The notes under the pieces: generated by a model
Database searches by the model: none
The model's input: the letters and a program-made list of their open reading frames with translations, nothing else
What the model was told of the DNA's origin: nothing
NCBI GenBank assembly: GCA_964036045.1
Contig: OZ038378.1
Coordinates: 37,449,228 to 37,513,227, forward strand
DNA length: 64,000 bases
DNA from: Eutreptiella sp. 'Long Island Sound 2002'
Taxonomy: Eukaryota; Euglenozoa; Euglenophyceae; Eutreptiales; Eutreptiaceae
Direction of reading: 5' to 3'
Position numbers and translations under genes: made by a program
Shown here: positions 9,054 through 18,404 of the stretch, piece by piece
Position numbering within the stretch: position 1 is the first letter of the stretch
How the letters are laid out: every line of letters begins with the position of its first letter

Positions 9054-11522
9054 ATGGTGAATTGGCAGGAAGCGGGCAGGACGTGGCCGCGGCCCCACCC
9101 CCATGCAGCACGCCTGCTGCCTGGGTTGGTTTGGGACCAGCACTACCGCCACAGCAACCCCCAGTGCGAAGGCGGCATGCCCAGGAGCTTCGAGCTCCGC
9201 ACGGACATCGCCCCCGACCGCCTGCAGGCCGTGGAGGACTGGCTGCGGGCGGAAGGGTACGAGTACCGCCACCAGCAGAGGCGCTGGAGGACGTGGACCC
9301 GGCCGGACAGGCCCGGCGAAGGCCTGCGTCCCGACGGGATTGAGGAGGACGAGGAGCCCAACGCCTACCCGTCGGGCGCCTCGATCAACGTCTCCCTGTG
9401 GGACGTGATCGAGAAGAACTTCCCGGAACCGGGGAGCGAGCGCAGGCTGCAGGGCAGCAGCAGCGCGTCTCCGGGGAAGGAGAAGCGGTCTGCCGGGGAC
9501 AAGAAGAGGGGCCGGAGGTGGCGGGAGTACCAGGAGTCCCTGGCCGCCGAGGCCGCCCAAGGCGCCAAGGGCGGAACCCCAGCCCCCAGTCCCCAACGGC
9601 CCAATGGTGGACACCACCCCGGCTCCACCACCCTTGGCGACTACATCCAAGTCGCCAAGCAGACCCAGGCCAAGCCCCGTCCGCTGCCCCTGAAGGCCCG
9701 GCAGGCCTCAGCAGGCCCCAGCAGCGACATCGAGTCGGCCCACCGCGGGGGGACGCCGGCCGACCAGGCCAGCTCCAGCAGCAGCGTCGCTCCCGAAAGG
9801 GACGTGGCGCGCGCCTGTGAGCGCGCCTGTGGGGTGCCCTGCAACCGTCGGGTTGCCCGGCAACGGGCCAAGCAGTACAGCGCTGCTGTGGAGGGCGCCG
9901 CCGGCATCGCCCAGGAGGAGGCTGCGCAGTGGGCGCATGGCATGGCCATCCACACCCAGACCGTGGCGGCCATTGCGGCCGGACTCACGGCCGTAGCCGC
10001 CCATGGGGTAGCGACTGCCCAGGTCAACGGTGAATTGGCGGCAGCCGACGAGGAAGCCCGCCTGACGCAGGAGGCCATTGCCTGCAAGGAGGCCGAGGTG
10101 AAGGCGCTGGGGGAGGCGCTTGCCCAAGAGAGGGCAAAGAAGGAGGCGGAGGAAAGGGCCCACGCCGAAGCGACGGCTAAGGCCCAGGAAGATGCCGCCA
10201 AGAAGGAAGCCATCGAGGCCGCGCGACGGAAGGTCGCAGAGGAGAAGGCCAAGACGGAGGCGGAACTGGCGGCGTTGGAGGCGCAGAAGGCGCAGCTGCT
10301 GCAGGCCCGGGAAGCCGAGGCGGCTCGTGCTCGGGAAGAGGCCGAAGCGCGAGCTGCCGCAGCCACCGCCGCCGCAATGGAGGAGGCAGAGGCCAAACTC
10401 CGCCACGAGACTCCCCCGGGAGGATCGCGAGTGGAGACCCTTCGAAGGCTTTTCGAAGGGGACGCCTCCTCCAGGATGAAGCTGGATGAGGCGGACACGG
10501 GCAGCAGTGGGAGCGGTAGCACCACCGCCCGTCGACGGAGGAAGGGCAAGGGGAAGACCCCCGAGAGGCCGCGGAGGCCAGCGGGTGGGCACCCCCACGA
10601 CAGTGACCCCCTCTTCAACGCCAGTGACGGGGATGAACGAGGCCGTCGACATCGCCAAGTGGTGGCTTGGACGGGCGGAGGTGGCGGAGACGTCCCCATG
10701 GAAGGTGAGGATGAGGATCCCCCTCCTCCCTACCGGAGCTCCGAGTCCTCCGTGACCGAGACGCCCAGGTGGGGCGACATGGACGAGGATGACGACATGG
10801 AGTTCGGCATCACGAGGAAGCGCCCATCCTCGGACCCACCGAGGCGACCTGGCGGAGACCCACCGGGACCCCCTGGCGGAGGACCTTCAGGACCCCCTGG
10901 AGGACGCCCACCAAGTGGACCCCCTGGAGGCGGACCACCGGGCGGGGGAGGACCCCCTGGACCGGGCGGACCCGGCGGAGGCCCTCCTGGAGGACCCCCT
11001 GGGGACCCCGACGACCCACCAGGGAACGGCGACCGGGATGCCACCTGGCGGTGGATTGTCTACCTCCGCAGGAGAGTCCAGTTGCTCGAGCTGGAGGTAG
11101 ACACGGGCAAGAGCGAGATGGCTCGCATCTCCACGGTCGCCGCGCGCGCGCAGAAGGACCTGGACATCGCCAGGGCCGAGACCAAGTCGCTGACCAACGT
11201 CGTCAGCGGCCTGCAGGAGAGGCTGGATGCGCTGGAAGCCCGTGGGAGAGTCGGCAGCGACCACCCACCCCTGGAGTCTGGCTCGTCGGACGACGGCTGG
11301 GGACCCGGACCAGGTCCAGGCAGACCCCACGCCCCCGGCGGAGCCCCCAGGAGTCGCCCCAGCGTCAGTGCCCCCTCTCTCACCGCCCCCTCTCACCACA
11401 GCGCGGGCCGCCGCAACGAGCGCGTGCCGCCCGGCAGTGGCAGTGAGGAATGGCGCGATGAGTGGCTCAGCGCGGACTACCACAACCGCCGTGCCCCACC
11501 GCGGACGCCTGTACGCCCCTGA
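9054..11522 (+). CDS. Element A ORF1: coiled-coil, Gly/Pro-rich protein
   Basis: The first in-frame ATG is 9054, in a good initiation context (GCCATGG); the frame ends at TGA 11520-11522 (822 codons). Residues about 320-450 form a long Ala/Glu/Lys/Arg coiled coil. Residues about 595-660 are a collagen-like Gly-Pro tract (repeats of PPGGGPPG type). A second coiled coil follows at about 665-730 (YLRRRVQLLELEVDTGKSE onward). No zinc knuckle or capsid fold is visible; the recognisable Gag is in ORF2. A role in particle assembly or RNA binding is a guess. ORF1 and ORF2 are in the same frame, separated only by this TGA, so a long fusion could be made by readthrough. Confidence 0.75.
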   Translation: MVNWQEAGRTWPRPHPHAARLLPGLVWDQHYRHSNPQCEGGMPRSFELRTDIAPDRLQAVEDWLRAEGYEYRHQQRRWRTWTRPDRPGEGLRPDGIEEDEEPNAYPSGASINVSLWDVIEKNFPEPGSERRLQGSSSASPGKEKRSAGDKKRGRRWREYQESLAAEAAQGAKGGTPAPSPQRPNGGHHPGSTTLGDYIQVAKQTQAKPRPLPLKARQASAGPSSDIESAHRGGTPADQASSSSSVAPERDVARACERACGVPCNRRVARQRAKQYSAAVEGAAGIAQEEAAQWAHGMAIHTQTVAAIAAGLTAVAAHGVATAQVNGELAAADEEARLTQEAIACKEAEVKALGEALAQERAKKEAEERAHAEATAKAQEDAAKKEAIEAARRKVAEEKAKTEAELAALEAQKAQLLQAREAEAARAREEAEARAAAATAAAMEEAEAKLRHETPPGGSRVETLRRLFEGDASSRMKLDEADTGSSGSGSTTARRRRKGKGKTPERPRRPAGGHPHDSDPLFNASDGDERGRRHRQVVAWTGGGGGDVPMEGEDEDPPPPYRSSESSVTETPRWGDMDEDDDMEFGITRKRPSSDPPRRPGGDPPGPPGGGPSGPPGGRPPSGPPGGGPPGGGGPPGPGGPGGGPPGGPPGDPDDPPGNGDRDATWRWIVYLRRRVQLLELEVDTGKSEMARISTVAARAQKDLDIARAETKSLTNVVSGLQERLDALEARGRVGSDHPPLESGSSDDGWGPGPGPGRPHAPGGAPRSRPSVSAPSLTAPSHHSAGRRNERVPPGSGSEEWRDEWLSADYHNRRAPPRTPVRP

Positions 11523-11525
11523 CGC
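11520..11525 (+). other. In-frame TGA between A ORF1 and ORF2
   Basis: TGA followed by CGC is the only stop between 9054 and 18404 in this frame. TGA-C is known as a leaky stop context. The alternative is an ordinary stop with a separate start for ORF2; the first downstream ATG in frame is at 11739, in a weak context (TACATGG). Confidence 0.5.
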
Positions 11526-11540
11526 CCGCCACCAGCCCCG

Positions 11541-14500
11541 GTGCCAATCCCCAGGGCTGGAGGACGTTATGGTGGACTCAGGGATGAGGTCCCCAGAGGA
11601 GACGTGGAGTGGGATGTCGGCGAAGGTGAGGACCTGGACCTGGACCTGGACCTGGAGGAGTTCGACATCAGCCCGCCGCGTGGTGTACGACGGGAGGCCG
11701 CTGAACGCAGCCGCCGGCGCCGTGACGAGGATGCGTACATGGATGCAGTACGGCGTGAACATTTTGGTTCAGCGTACGTGGAGGAACCGCGGCGTAGCCA
11801 CAGGGACTCCATGGAGGAGATGGACGTGGCGGCCGTGGGAGTCCGTGGGCGAGGCCGATGGGAACCTCGGTCGACCTCGCGGCCGGCGTTCATGGTCTCT
11901 AAGGCCGCTGACGCCGCCGTGTGGGAAGACTTGAAGGACATCAAGCCCCCCATGTACGATGGCAACCCCCTCAACCTCGACCGCTTCTTGGAGAAGCTGG
12001 ACGATTGGGGGCTGACCGTCACTGAAGACCTGCCTCCCGCTGATGCGGAGAAGTATGTCTTCAAACGGTTCAGGTACCGCCTGCCGGAAGTGCTCGGCGA
12101 GCTATACTTCGTGGCGACCAAGGAGGGGAGAATCAAGACCCTCAAGGACGCCAAGAAGTGGCTCAACGAGCAGGAGCGGGTGGACGCTCCGCAGGTGGCT
12201 GCCAAGCGCTGGAAGTCCATCAAGCTTGAGCATGATGGACGGGAGATCCGCCTACGGGAATGGCGTGACTTCCGAGGGAAATACACCCTCTTCCGCCGCA
12301 ACGTGGAGGACTGGAACGAGGGTGACGAGCAGGCTCGCCTGCTCTCCATGCTACCGGAAGCATGGATCAAGAGGGTCACCAAGGAGGAATCCAAGAGGGC
12401 CAAGTCCAACCACACGGTCAAGATGATGCTCCCCAAGGAGTATCATACGAACGTGGTGAGTTGGGCGAAGAAGAACGTGGCCCGGGATGTCAAACGGCAC
12501 TCCCTGCGGAACGCTCTTCTCATCACCGTCTCGGGCGATCGCGAGAAGACCGCGATGTGGCGCCTTGACGATTGTGAGTTGAGCGGCCAGACCATCCGTC
12601 TGCAGCCCATCCCGGCGCGGATGAGCTGCGACGAGATCCTGGAGTGGGTTGGCGAGGAAGTACTCAAGGAGTACCGAAACCTCCACCACACCCGCGGGTT
12701 GAGGCCCGGCGACCGCGACCTCAACTACGTTGGCGAGGGACCTGGCGGGGAATCTGCCATGGACCCAGCGGGAGCCGGCGGCGATGAGACTCTCGTCGAC
12801 GATGACGACGACGATGAGCCCGCCGAAGTGGCCATTTGTGCCTTCGTGGCCAAGAACCTGAACGCAGGGAGCAAGCCGGGAAACTGGAAGCCCCTGCAGC
12901 AGGGTTGGAAGAAGCAGGAGAAGAGGGACCCTCGCCGCATTGGCGACCCTCAGCTGTCCTTTGGGGAGTTCATACGAGCTCACCCTCAGGGCTGTTTCGT
13001 GTGTTATGGGAGGAAGCGAGGCTTCAACCATGACCACCGAACATGCCCCATCCACAAGGCTGACACGGACGCTTACAAGAAGGTGCACGGGTCGAAGAAG
13101 CGTGCGCCCGCGGGTATTCGGGAAGCCAAGGTGGAGGTGGACAAGGAAGAGCTGGCCAAGCTGATGTCGTCGGTGGGGACCGAGTTGGCCAAGGAGATCC
13201 AGGAGATCAAGAGGAACTGGGTCCCCAGGTCGGACAACAAGAACAAGGAGAACAACCAGAATGACCAGAACAAGGACAAGGACAAGAAGGGTAAAGGAGG
13301 AGGTAAAGGGGGAAGAAAGAAGGGCCTCAACGACGTTGAGGCCGAGGAGAACACCCCCTCTTCCACAACTGACGCCCCCTACCGGAGCCCCTGCAGCCAA
13401 GGGCCCCAGCTAGGGCGGTCGCAGGATGGTGACGTGGGAAGCGCCGATCCATCCCAGTCGGGAGTCGATAAGCACAAGGGGACTGCCGCGGGCGGAAGGC
13501 CCGGTCTGGCGCCCAGTCGCGGAGGCGGGGTGAGGGCAAGTGAAGGCACGAACCCTTGCACCCGTCCGTCCTTCGCGACCAAGAACGTGTTTGATGTACT
13601 ACAGGATCTATCCGAGAGTATCGGAGGATTACCCGGACCGCAGCTGGATGCTGCAGATGGGCAGCCTGAGCCCATTGTCCACGACCTGCACCAGTCGCTT
13701 GTGGAGCTTCTGGAACGGCCGGAGATCCTGAGTTTGCACGCCGTGCGCCGTGTCGGTCGCGAGCGGCAGTTGCATCTTAAGGTCCGTGCCTTATGCGGGG
13801 AAGTGGAAAAGGTTTTCGACGTGTTGGTCGACACGGGAGCTCAAGTCAGCTTGGTCAAGGCTGGCCTGCTTCCGCCAGAGTGTCTTACCGACAGTCGGAA
13901 ACCTGTCAGGCTGAAGGTGGCGAACGGCCAGTACATGGTGGGAGGCACGAAGGAAGCGGCCATTGGGCTGCAGTTCGTGAACCATCGTGAGCTGAGCCGC
14001 CCAGACCTCGGCAAGGAAATCCTCCTGCACGGTAGCTTCTACGAGGCCGAGATGGACTGGGACATGATCGTCGGGTACGACTTCATGATGGAGACGGACT
14101 CCGGCGTCCTCCCGGCCCAGGCCTCCATGACCCTGTACCAGGACGACCAGCTCTCGTGGCTTTCGTCACCTGAGCACCATGTGGAATGCCAATGGATCCA
14201 CCCCGAACGCAATCAGCTCGAAGTGGCCGCGCTGGACACTGAGCCTACTGGGCCAGCGAACCAGGAGTACGGCGTAAGGCCGGAAGTGTCGTACCGAGTG
14301 GTCGCGGACCTGGGAGCGTCGGATCTGGCCCTGGATGCGTTCTCTTCGGGAACCTCCGCCCATCTGCGGGTATGTGAGAAGTACTGGAGCGCCCAGGACT
14401 CCGCGTGGAAGAAGCACTGGGGTCCGCATCAGGGATTGATGTGGATCCATTGCCCCCGTTGGGACATTCCAAGAGCGATAGCGAAGATTCGCAAGGACCG

Positions 14501-17500
14501 CTCCAAGGCAGTGCTGGTTGTTCCTATGGGATGCACCGAGGAGGAAAGTACCCGACATTGGGTAGCCTCATTGACCAACATGACCTTAAACAAGGTCGTC
14601 CTACCGGCTGGAGAGAGTGTCTATCAGGACGCTAAGGGACAGCCCATGCCACCCCAGAGATGGCCAACAGAATTCCACTATGTGGATGGGGGCCTTGATC
14701 AGGCCGACACCACGGACTTCGTGTGTGTCAACCGTATCATAGCAGAGCCTTGGAGGCAATGCTTTGCGGTTCCCCCTGTTGACATCGAAGAATCGGACTC
14801 CGAAGACCCCCTCACTGAAGAGGAGTGGGATCTGGTTCAGGGGTATATGGATCAGCCCTTTCACGACTGGGGGAACCAGCGTGAGGGCAAGGGCCAGGAC
14901 AAAGCCTGGTGGGAAGTGGACTCAATCGTCTCCGGTTCCTATGACGGGAATACCTTCGTACAGAGGGTGCTGGATCACATGTCCAGCCAAGACGAGCCGC
15001 CTGGCGGTAACCCACACACCTACGGCGATCTGTTCCGAGGCAAGACCAGGGATGGCCCTTTGGGCCACCTGGGAAGACCACCTGAGCCGAAAGCGAGTGG
15101 GGTCGCTACCCCTCAAGTAAGCTCCGTGGTTCAAGTGCCCGGAAAAGCCAAGGCGGAGTCCGATGACTGCCCCAAGATCCAGGCGTTGAGGGCCAGGCTG
15201 CAGCAGAAGTATGGCGAGACCTTCTTCAGCGGCAAACCTGTGTTCCCCCCACCGGTGCGTGGACCGTATGGCGAGGCCAAGATACGACTGAAGCAGGACC
15301 CCCGTGTGTATCGTCACCGGGAGTTTGCCCTGAGGGGCGAGAGGAAAGAGGCCATGGAGAAGATCCTCCGTGACTTCATCCAGAGAGGCTGGCTCGAGCC
15401 GTGCCACTCCGAATGGGCCTCTCCTTGCTTCGTCGTCCCCAAGAAGGTTGCCGGTGAGTGGCGGCTCGTGGTCGACTACCGCGGCCTGAACGCCCAAACG
15501 CAGCACGACAGCTATACGCTGCCCCTCATTGAGGACATGCTGCAAAAGCAACACCGGCGGAGGATCTTCACGGTGATTGACCTGAAACATGGTTATCATC
15601 AGATGCCTCTCGCCGAAGAGTCCCGTGCCTGCACAGCCATGAGCACCCCACTTGGACCTCTCCAGTGGAAGGTGATGCCTATGGGCGTTACCAACGGCAA
15701 TGCGGCTTTTCAGCGGATGCTGGAGAACCTGCTTGAGCCGGTGCGCGACTGTGCGGACCCCTTCGTGGACGACGTGATCATCGCGTCCGGGGACCCCAGC
15801 ATGAGCTACGAGGAGCTCCTGGAGGCACACGAGAGGGACGTCACTCGAGTGCTGGACCTTCTGGTTCGGCACAAACTCACGGGCAGCAGTGACAAGGCCA
15901 CCATTGCGGTAAGCGAGGTGGTCTTCGCTGGCCACGTAGTTGGGAACGGGCAGCGAAAGCCCATACCTGGCAAGGTGGCTGCGATTGAGCACTGGGAAAA
16001 GCCCAAAACTGTCTCTGAGCTACGGGCGTACTTGGGGTTCTGCAAATACTACTCGGGGTATATCAAAATGTATGCCGAGTATGCAGCCCCCATGACGACC
16101 ATGCTCAAGGGCAACCGAGAGGAGACCAAGAAGGGGTCGAAGAAGGCTCTGGTCTGGACTGAAGAGTCCGACCGTGCCTTTGAGGGGATGAAGCAGGCGC
16201 TGCTATCCGCAGTGGGTCTGCACCTCGTGGATCCCGACAGAGCGTTCGTCCTGCGCACCGACGCTTCCGACTACGCCATTGGCGCTGTGTTGGAGCAAGT
16301 GCTTGACGACGGGAGGCACGTGCCCGTGGCCTTCTGGAGCCGAATCCTGGCGGAAGGCCAGAGACGGACGTGGACGCCCCGTGAAAAGGAGGCGTATGCC
16401 ATCGTCATGGCTCTCAGGAAATGGGCTGGGTACATAGCCCTCCATCCCGTCACCGTCTGCACCGACCATCAGAGTCTGCAGTCGTGGCACAAGGAGCACG
16501 TGGACACCCCCTCAGGTCCCGCCTCCCGACGGGCAAGATGGCATGAGACCTTGGCCAAGTTCGACCTTACGGTTGTTTATATTCCTGGAAAGGATAACAC
16601 CGTGGCGGACTGTCTCAGTAGGTGGGCCTATCCCGCCAGCAAGGGCATGCAGGACATCTCTGCGCATGGCGATGAGGCTGAGACCGCTGAAGCCAAGAAG
16701 ATCATTGAGATGGAGCGCCTGATGGAGGAGGAGGATGTTAAATGCTTCGTCATCATGGCTGCCGATGCCCCCCTCGCTTCGAGGGTGAGCAGAACGGTCA
16801 GTGTACTCGCCCCTGTGGGTGCCGCGGGCGGAAGGCCCGGTCCGGCACCCCCTGTGGGAACTGAGTCCGACAAGCACCTCTTCCCAGAGTCTTGCCTCCA
16901 GGACGACTGGACCGACGACTACGCCAAGTCTGAGGCCTTTGCGGCCGAGTATAGGGCTGTGACCGACCCTGATGACGGGCAGAAGTGGCCAAAAGGGCTC
17001 ACTGAGGAAGATGGCAAGCTCTACCAGAATGGTAAGCTGCTAGTCCCAGAGTCCCGCGTGCTCGAGCTGTGTGAAGCTTGGCACCACCACATGCTGCACC
17101 CAGGGGTCAAGAAGCAAGCTCTTGACATGCAGCGTCGGTTCGAGATCGACCATATCGTTCTCTACACCGCCATCAAGAAGGTCAGGAAGGGTTGCTCGGT
17201 CTGTCAGGCCTGCAATCCCGATAACCGGAACGTCAAGGGGGAACCCCAATGGACCCCGGTTCCTGATCAGCCCATGGAGAGCGTGGCCATGGACGTCTTC
17301 TCCATGCCCGAGGTGCACATAGGCAAGGAGACCTTTGACTGTGTGGTTCTCTGTGTGGACCGCCACAGCGGCTACGTTGTAGCCGTTCCGGCACGCAAAA
17401 AGGGGTTGCTTGCCAAGGAAGTGGCAGTCATGATGATTCGTCATTGGCTGACCGTCTTTGACATCCCCCGCACCATTTGCAGTGACCGAGGGCCCCAGTT

Positions 17501-18404
17501 TACTGGTGGCTGGTTCAAGGCCATGTGTTCCCTGATGGGAATACGACACGCCAAGAGCGTCGCCTATCTCAGCTTGTCTAACGGCCGTGCTGAAGTGGCT
17601 GGACGGCAGCTGTTCGAGAAGCTGCGCAAGATCCACATCACCAATCCACGGCGGAACTGGTTCGAGGAGATGTGGCCTGCTCTGAAGGCCCGTCATGACA
17701 CCCCCACTCCGGGCGGTTTGTCCCCTCACCAGATTCTGTTTGGCAGGGACCCCCTGGGTAGGGGACTTCCCTTGTCTGGTGATGGCATGGCTATGGATGC
17801 CAAGGAGTTCTTCGCGCGGCAAGAGCAAACGGCGCGGGACATCCGCCAGCAGCTTGAGAAGGAGCATGCTGAGCGTCAGAAGTCCGCCCCGAGCTCGACA
17901 GCGCAGAAGTTCAGGGTGGGAGACCCGGTGTGGGTGATCAGACCCCGCCCCATGGGCACCCACCGCACCAAGACCTGGTTCACACCCGGCGAGGTGGTCC
18001 GCAGGATTGGTGAGGACACCTACCGCATCAAGGTGGGTCACGGACAGTTCCGGGAGCGCCACGAGAGTCAACTCCGTGTGCGGGAACCCGACCTCCGTGG
18101 CCGTCATGTGTCCCTGGACTACGCCAAACATGAGGCCGACTCGGACGACGACTATGCTGAGCAGGACGACTATACTGTCGAGAAGATCCTGGCTCAGCGT
18201 CCGAAGGCCTCGGCACCCGGAGGTCTGGAGTTCAAGGTTCGTTGGCGAGGCTATGGGCCGTCCCACGACACCTGGGAACCCGTCTCCTCGTTTGTGCCGC
18301 GGGTCAATACTCCCTTCATGGAGTACATCCGCAGGCACAAGACCAAGATCCACGTTTCGGACCTGGCAGCACTCACCCGGGCGATTGCAGCCAGGGGTGC
18401 CTGA
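11541..18404 (+). CDS. pol: Element A ORF2: Gag-protease-MT-like-RT-RNase H-integrase-chromodomain polyprotein
   Basis: The frame is open from 11523 with no ATG until 11739; residue numbers here count from 11541. Gag-like helices lie at about 127-340, a variant CX2C...H...C cluster begins at 485 (CFVCYGRK), and the aspartic protease DTGA begins at 764. A Dam-like domain is at about 915-1040 (LDAFSSG ... HCPRWD at 970). Reverse transcriptase has VDYRGLN at 1311 and FVDD at 1408-1411. RNase H begins with RTDAS (Asp 1574). The integrase has an HHCC finger from 1848 and catalytic D1918, D1982, E2018 (D-35-E spacing). The chromodomain is at about 2211-2255, ending WRGYGPSHDTWEP. All catalytic residues of RT, RNase H and integrase are present, so it may be recently active. 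Confidence 0.95.
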   Translation: MPIPRAGGRYGGLRDEVPRGDVEWDVGEGEDLDLDLDLEEFDISPPRGVRREAAERSRRRRDEDAYMDAVRREHFGSAYVEEPRRSHRDSMEEMDVAAVGVRGRGRWEPRSTSRPAFMVSKAADAAVWEDLKDIKPPMYDGNPLNLDRFLEKLDDWGLTVTEDLPPADAEKYVFKRFRYRLPEVLGELYFVATKEGRIKTLKDAKKWLNEQERVDAPQVAAKRWKSIKLEHDGREIRLREWRDFRGKYTLFRRNVEDWNEGDEQARLLSMLPEAWIKRVTKEESKRAKSNHTVKMMLPKEYHTNVVSWAKKNVARDVKRHSLRNALLITVSGDREKTAMWRLDDCELSGQTIRLQPIPARMSCDEILEWVGEEVLKEYRNLHHTRGLRPGDRDLNYVGEGPGGESAMDPAGAGGDETLVDDDDDDEPAEVAICAFVAKNLNAGSKPGNWKPLQQGWKKQEKRDPRRIGDPQLSFGEFIRAHPQGCFVCYGRKRGFNHDHRTCPIHKADTDAYKKVHGSKKRAPAGIREAKVEVDKEELAKLMSSVGTELAKEIQEIKRNWVPRSDNKNKENNQNDQNKDKDKKGKGGGKGGRKKGLNDVEAEENTPSSTTDAPYRSPCSQGPQLGRSQDGDVGSADPSQSGVDKHKGTAAGGRPGLAPSRGGGVRASEGTNPCTRPSFATKNVFDVLQDLSESIGGLPGPQLDAADGQPEPIVHDLHQSLVELLERPEILSLHAVRRVGRERQLHLKVRALCGEVEKVFDVLVDTGAQVSLVKAGLLPPECLTDSRKPVRLKVANGQYMVGGTKEAAIGLQFVNHRELSRPDLGKEILLHGSFYEAEMDWDMIVGYDFMMETDSGVLPAQASMTLYQDDQLSWLSSPEHHVECQWIHPERNQLEVAALDTEPTGPANQEYGVRPEVSYRVVADLGASDLALDAFSSGTSAHLRVCEKYWSAQDSAWKKHWGPHQGLMWIHCPRWDIPRAIAKIRKDRSKAVLVVPMGCTEEESTRHWVASLTNMTLNKVVLPAGESVYQDAKGQPMPPQRWPTEFHYVDGGLDQADTTDFVCVNRIIAEPWRQCFAVPPVDIEESDSEDPLTEEEWDLVQGYMDQPFHDWGNQREGKGQDKAWWEVDSIVSGSYDGNTFVQRVLDHMSSQDEPPGGNPHTYGDLFRGKTRDGPLGHLGRPPEPKASGVATPQVSSVVQVPGKAKAESDDCPKIQALRARLQQKYGETFFSGKPVFPPPVRGPYGEAKIRLKQDPRVYRHREFALRGERKEAMEKILRDFIQRGWLEPCHSEWASPCFVVPKKVAGEWRLVVDYRGLNAQTQHDSYTLPLIEDMLQKQHRRRIFTVIDLKHGYHQMPLAEESRACTAMSTPLGPLQWKVMPMGVTNGNAAFQRMLENLLEPVRDCADPFVDDVIIASGDPSMSYEELLEAHERDVTRVLDLLVRHKLTGSSDKATIAVSEVVFAGHVVGNGQRKPIPGKVAAIEHWEKPKTVSELRAYLGFCKYYSGYIKMYAEYAAPMTTMLKGNREETKKGSKKALVWTEESDRAFEGMKQALLSAVGLHLVDPDRAFVLRTDASDYAIGAVLEQVLDDGRHVPVAFWSRILAEGQRRTWTPREKEAYAIVMALRKWAGYIALHPVTVCTDHQSLQSWHKEHVDTPSGPASRRARWHETLAKFDLTVVYIPGKDNTVADCLSRWAYPASKGMQDISAHGDEAETAEAKKIIEMERLMEEEDVKCFVIMAADAPLASRVSRTVSVLAPVGAAGGRPGPAPPVGTESDKHLFPESCLQDDWTDDYAKSEAFAAEYRAVTDPDDGQKWPKGLTEEDGKLYQNGKLLVPESRVLELCEAWHHHMLHPGVKKQALDMQRRFEIDHIVLYTAIKKVRKGCSVCQACNPDNRNVKGEPQWTPVPDQPMESVAMDVFSMPEVHIGKETFDCVVLCVDRHSGYVVAVPARKKGLLAKEVAVMMIRHWLTVFDIPRTICSDRGPQFTGGWFKAMCSLMGIRHAKSVAYLSLSNGRAEVAGRQLFEKLRKIHITNPRRNWFEEMWPALKARHDTPTPGGLSPHQILFGRDPLGRGLPLSGDGMAMDAKEFFARQEQTARDIRQQLEKEHAERQKSAPSSTAQKFRVGDPVWVIRPRPMGTHRTKTWFTPGEVVRRIGEDTYRIKVGHGQFRERHESQLRVREPDLRGRHVSLDYAKHEADSDDDYAEQDDYTVEKILAQRPKASAPGGLEFKVRWRGYGPSHDTWEPVSSFVPRVNTPFMEYIRRHKTKIHVSDLAALTRAIAARGA
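11631..11656 (+). repeat. GACCTG hexamer repeat
   Basis: Four tandem GACCTG units at the start of ORF2 encode alternating Asp and Leu (DLDLDLDL). Such repeats expand and contract easily. Confidence 0.85.

Noticed and set aside
8625-10699. Long minus-strand frames (341, 352 and 316 codons) opposite A ORF1
   Set aside because: They arise from high GC and low-complexity coding on the plus strand; no motif and no start context support them.
17040-18353. 437-codon minus-strand frame opposite the A integrase
   Set aside because: It is antisense to a clear integrase/chromodomain and shows no domain of its own.
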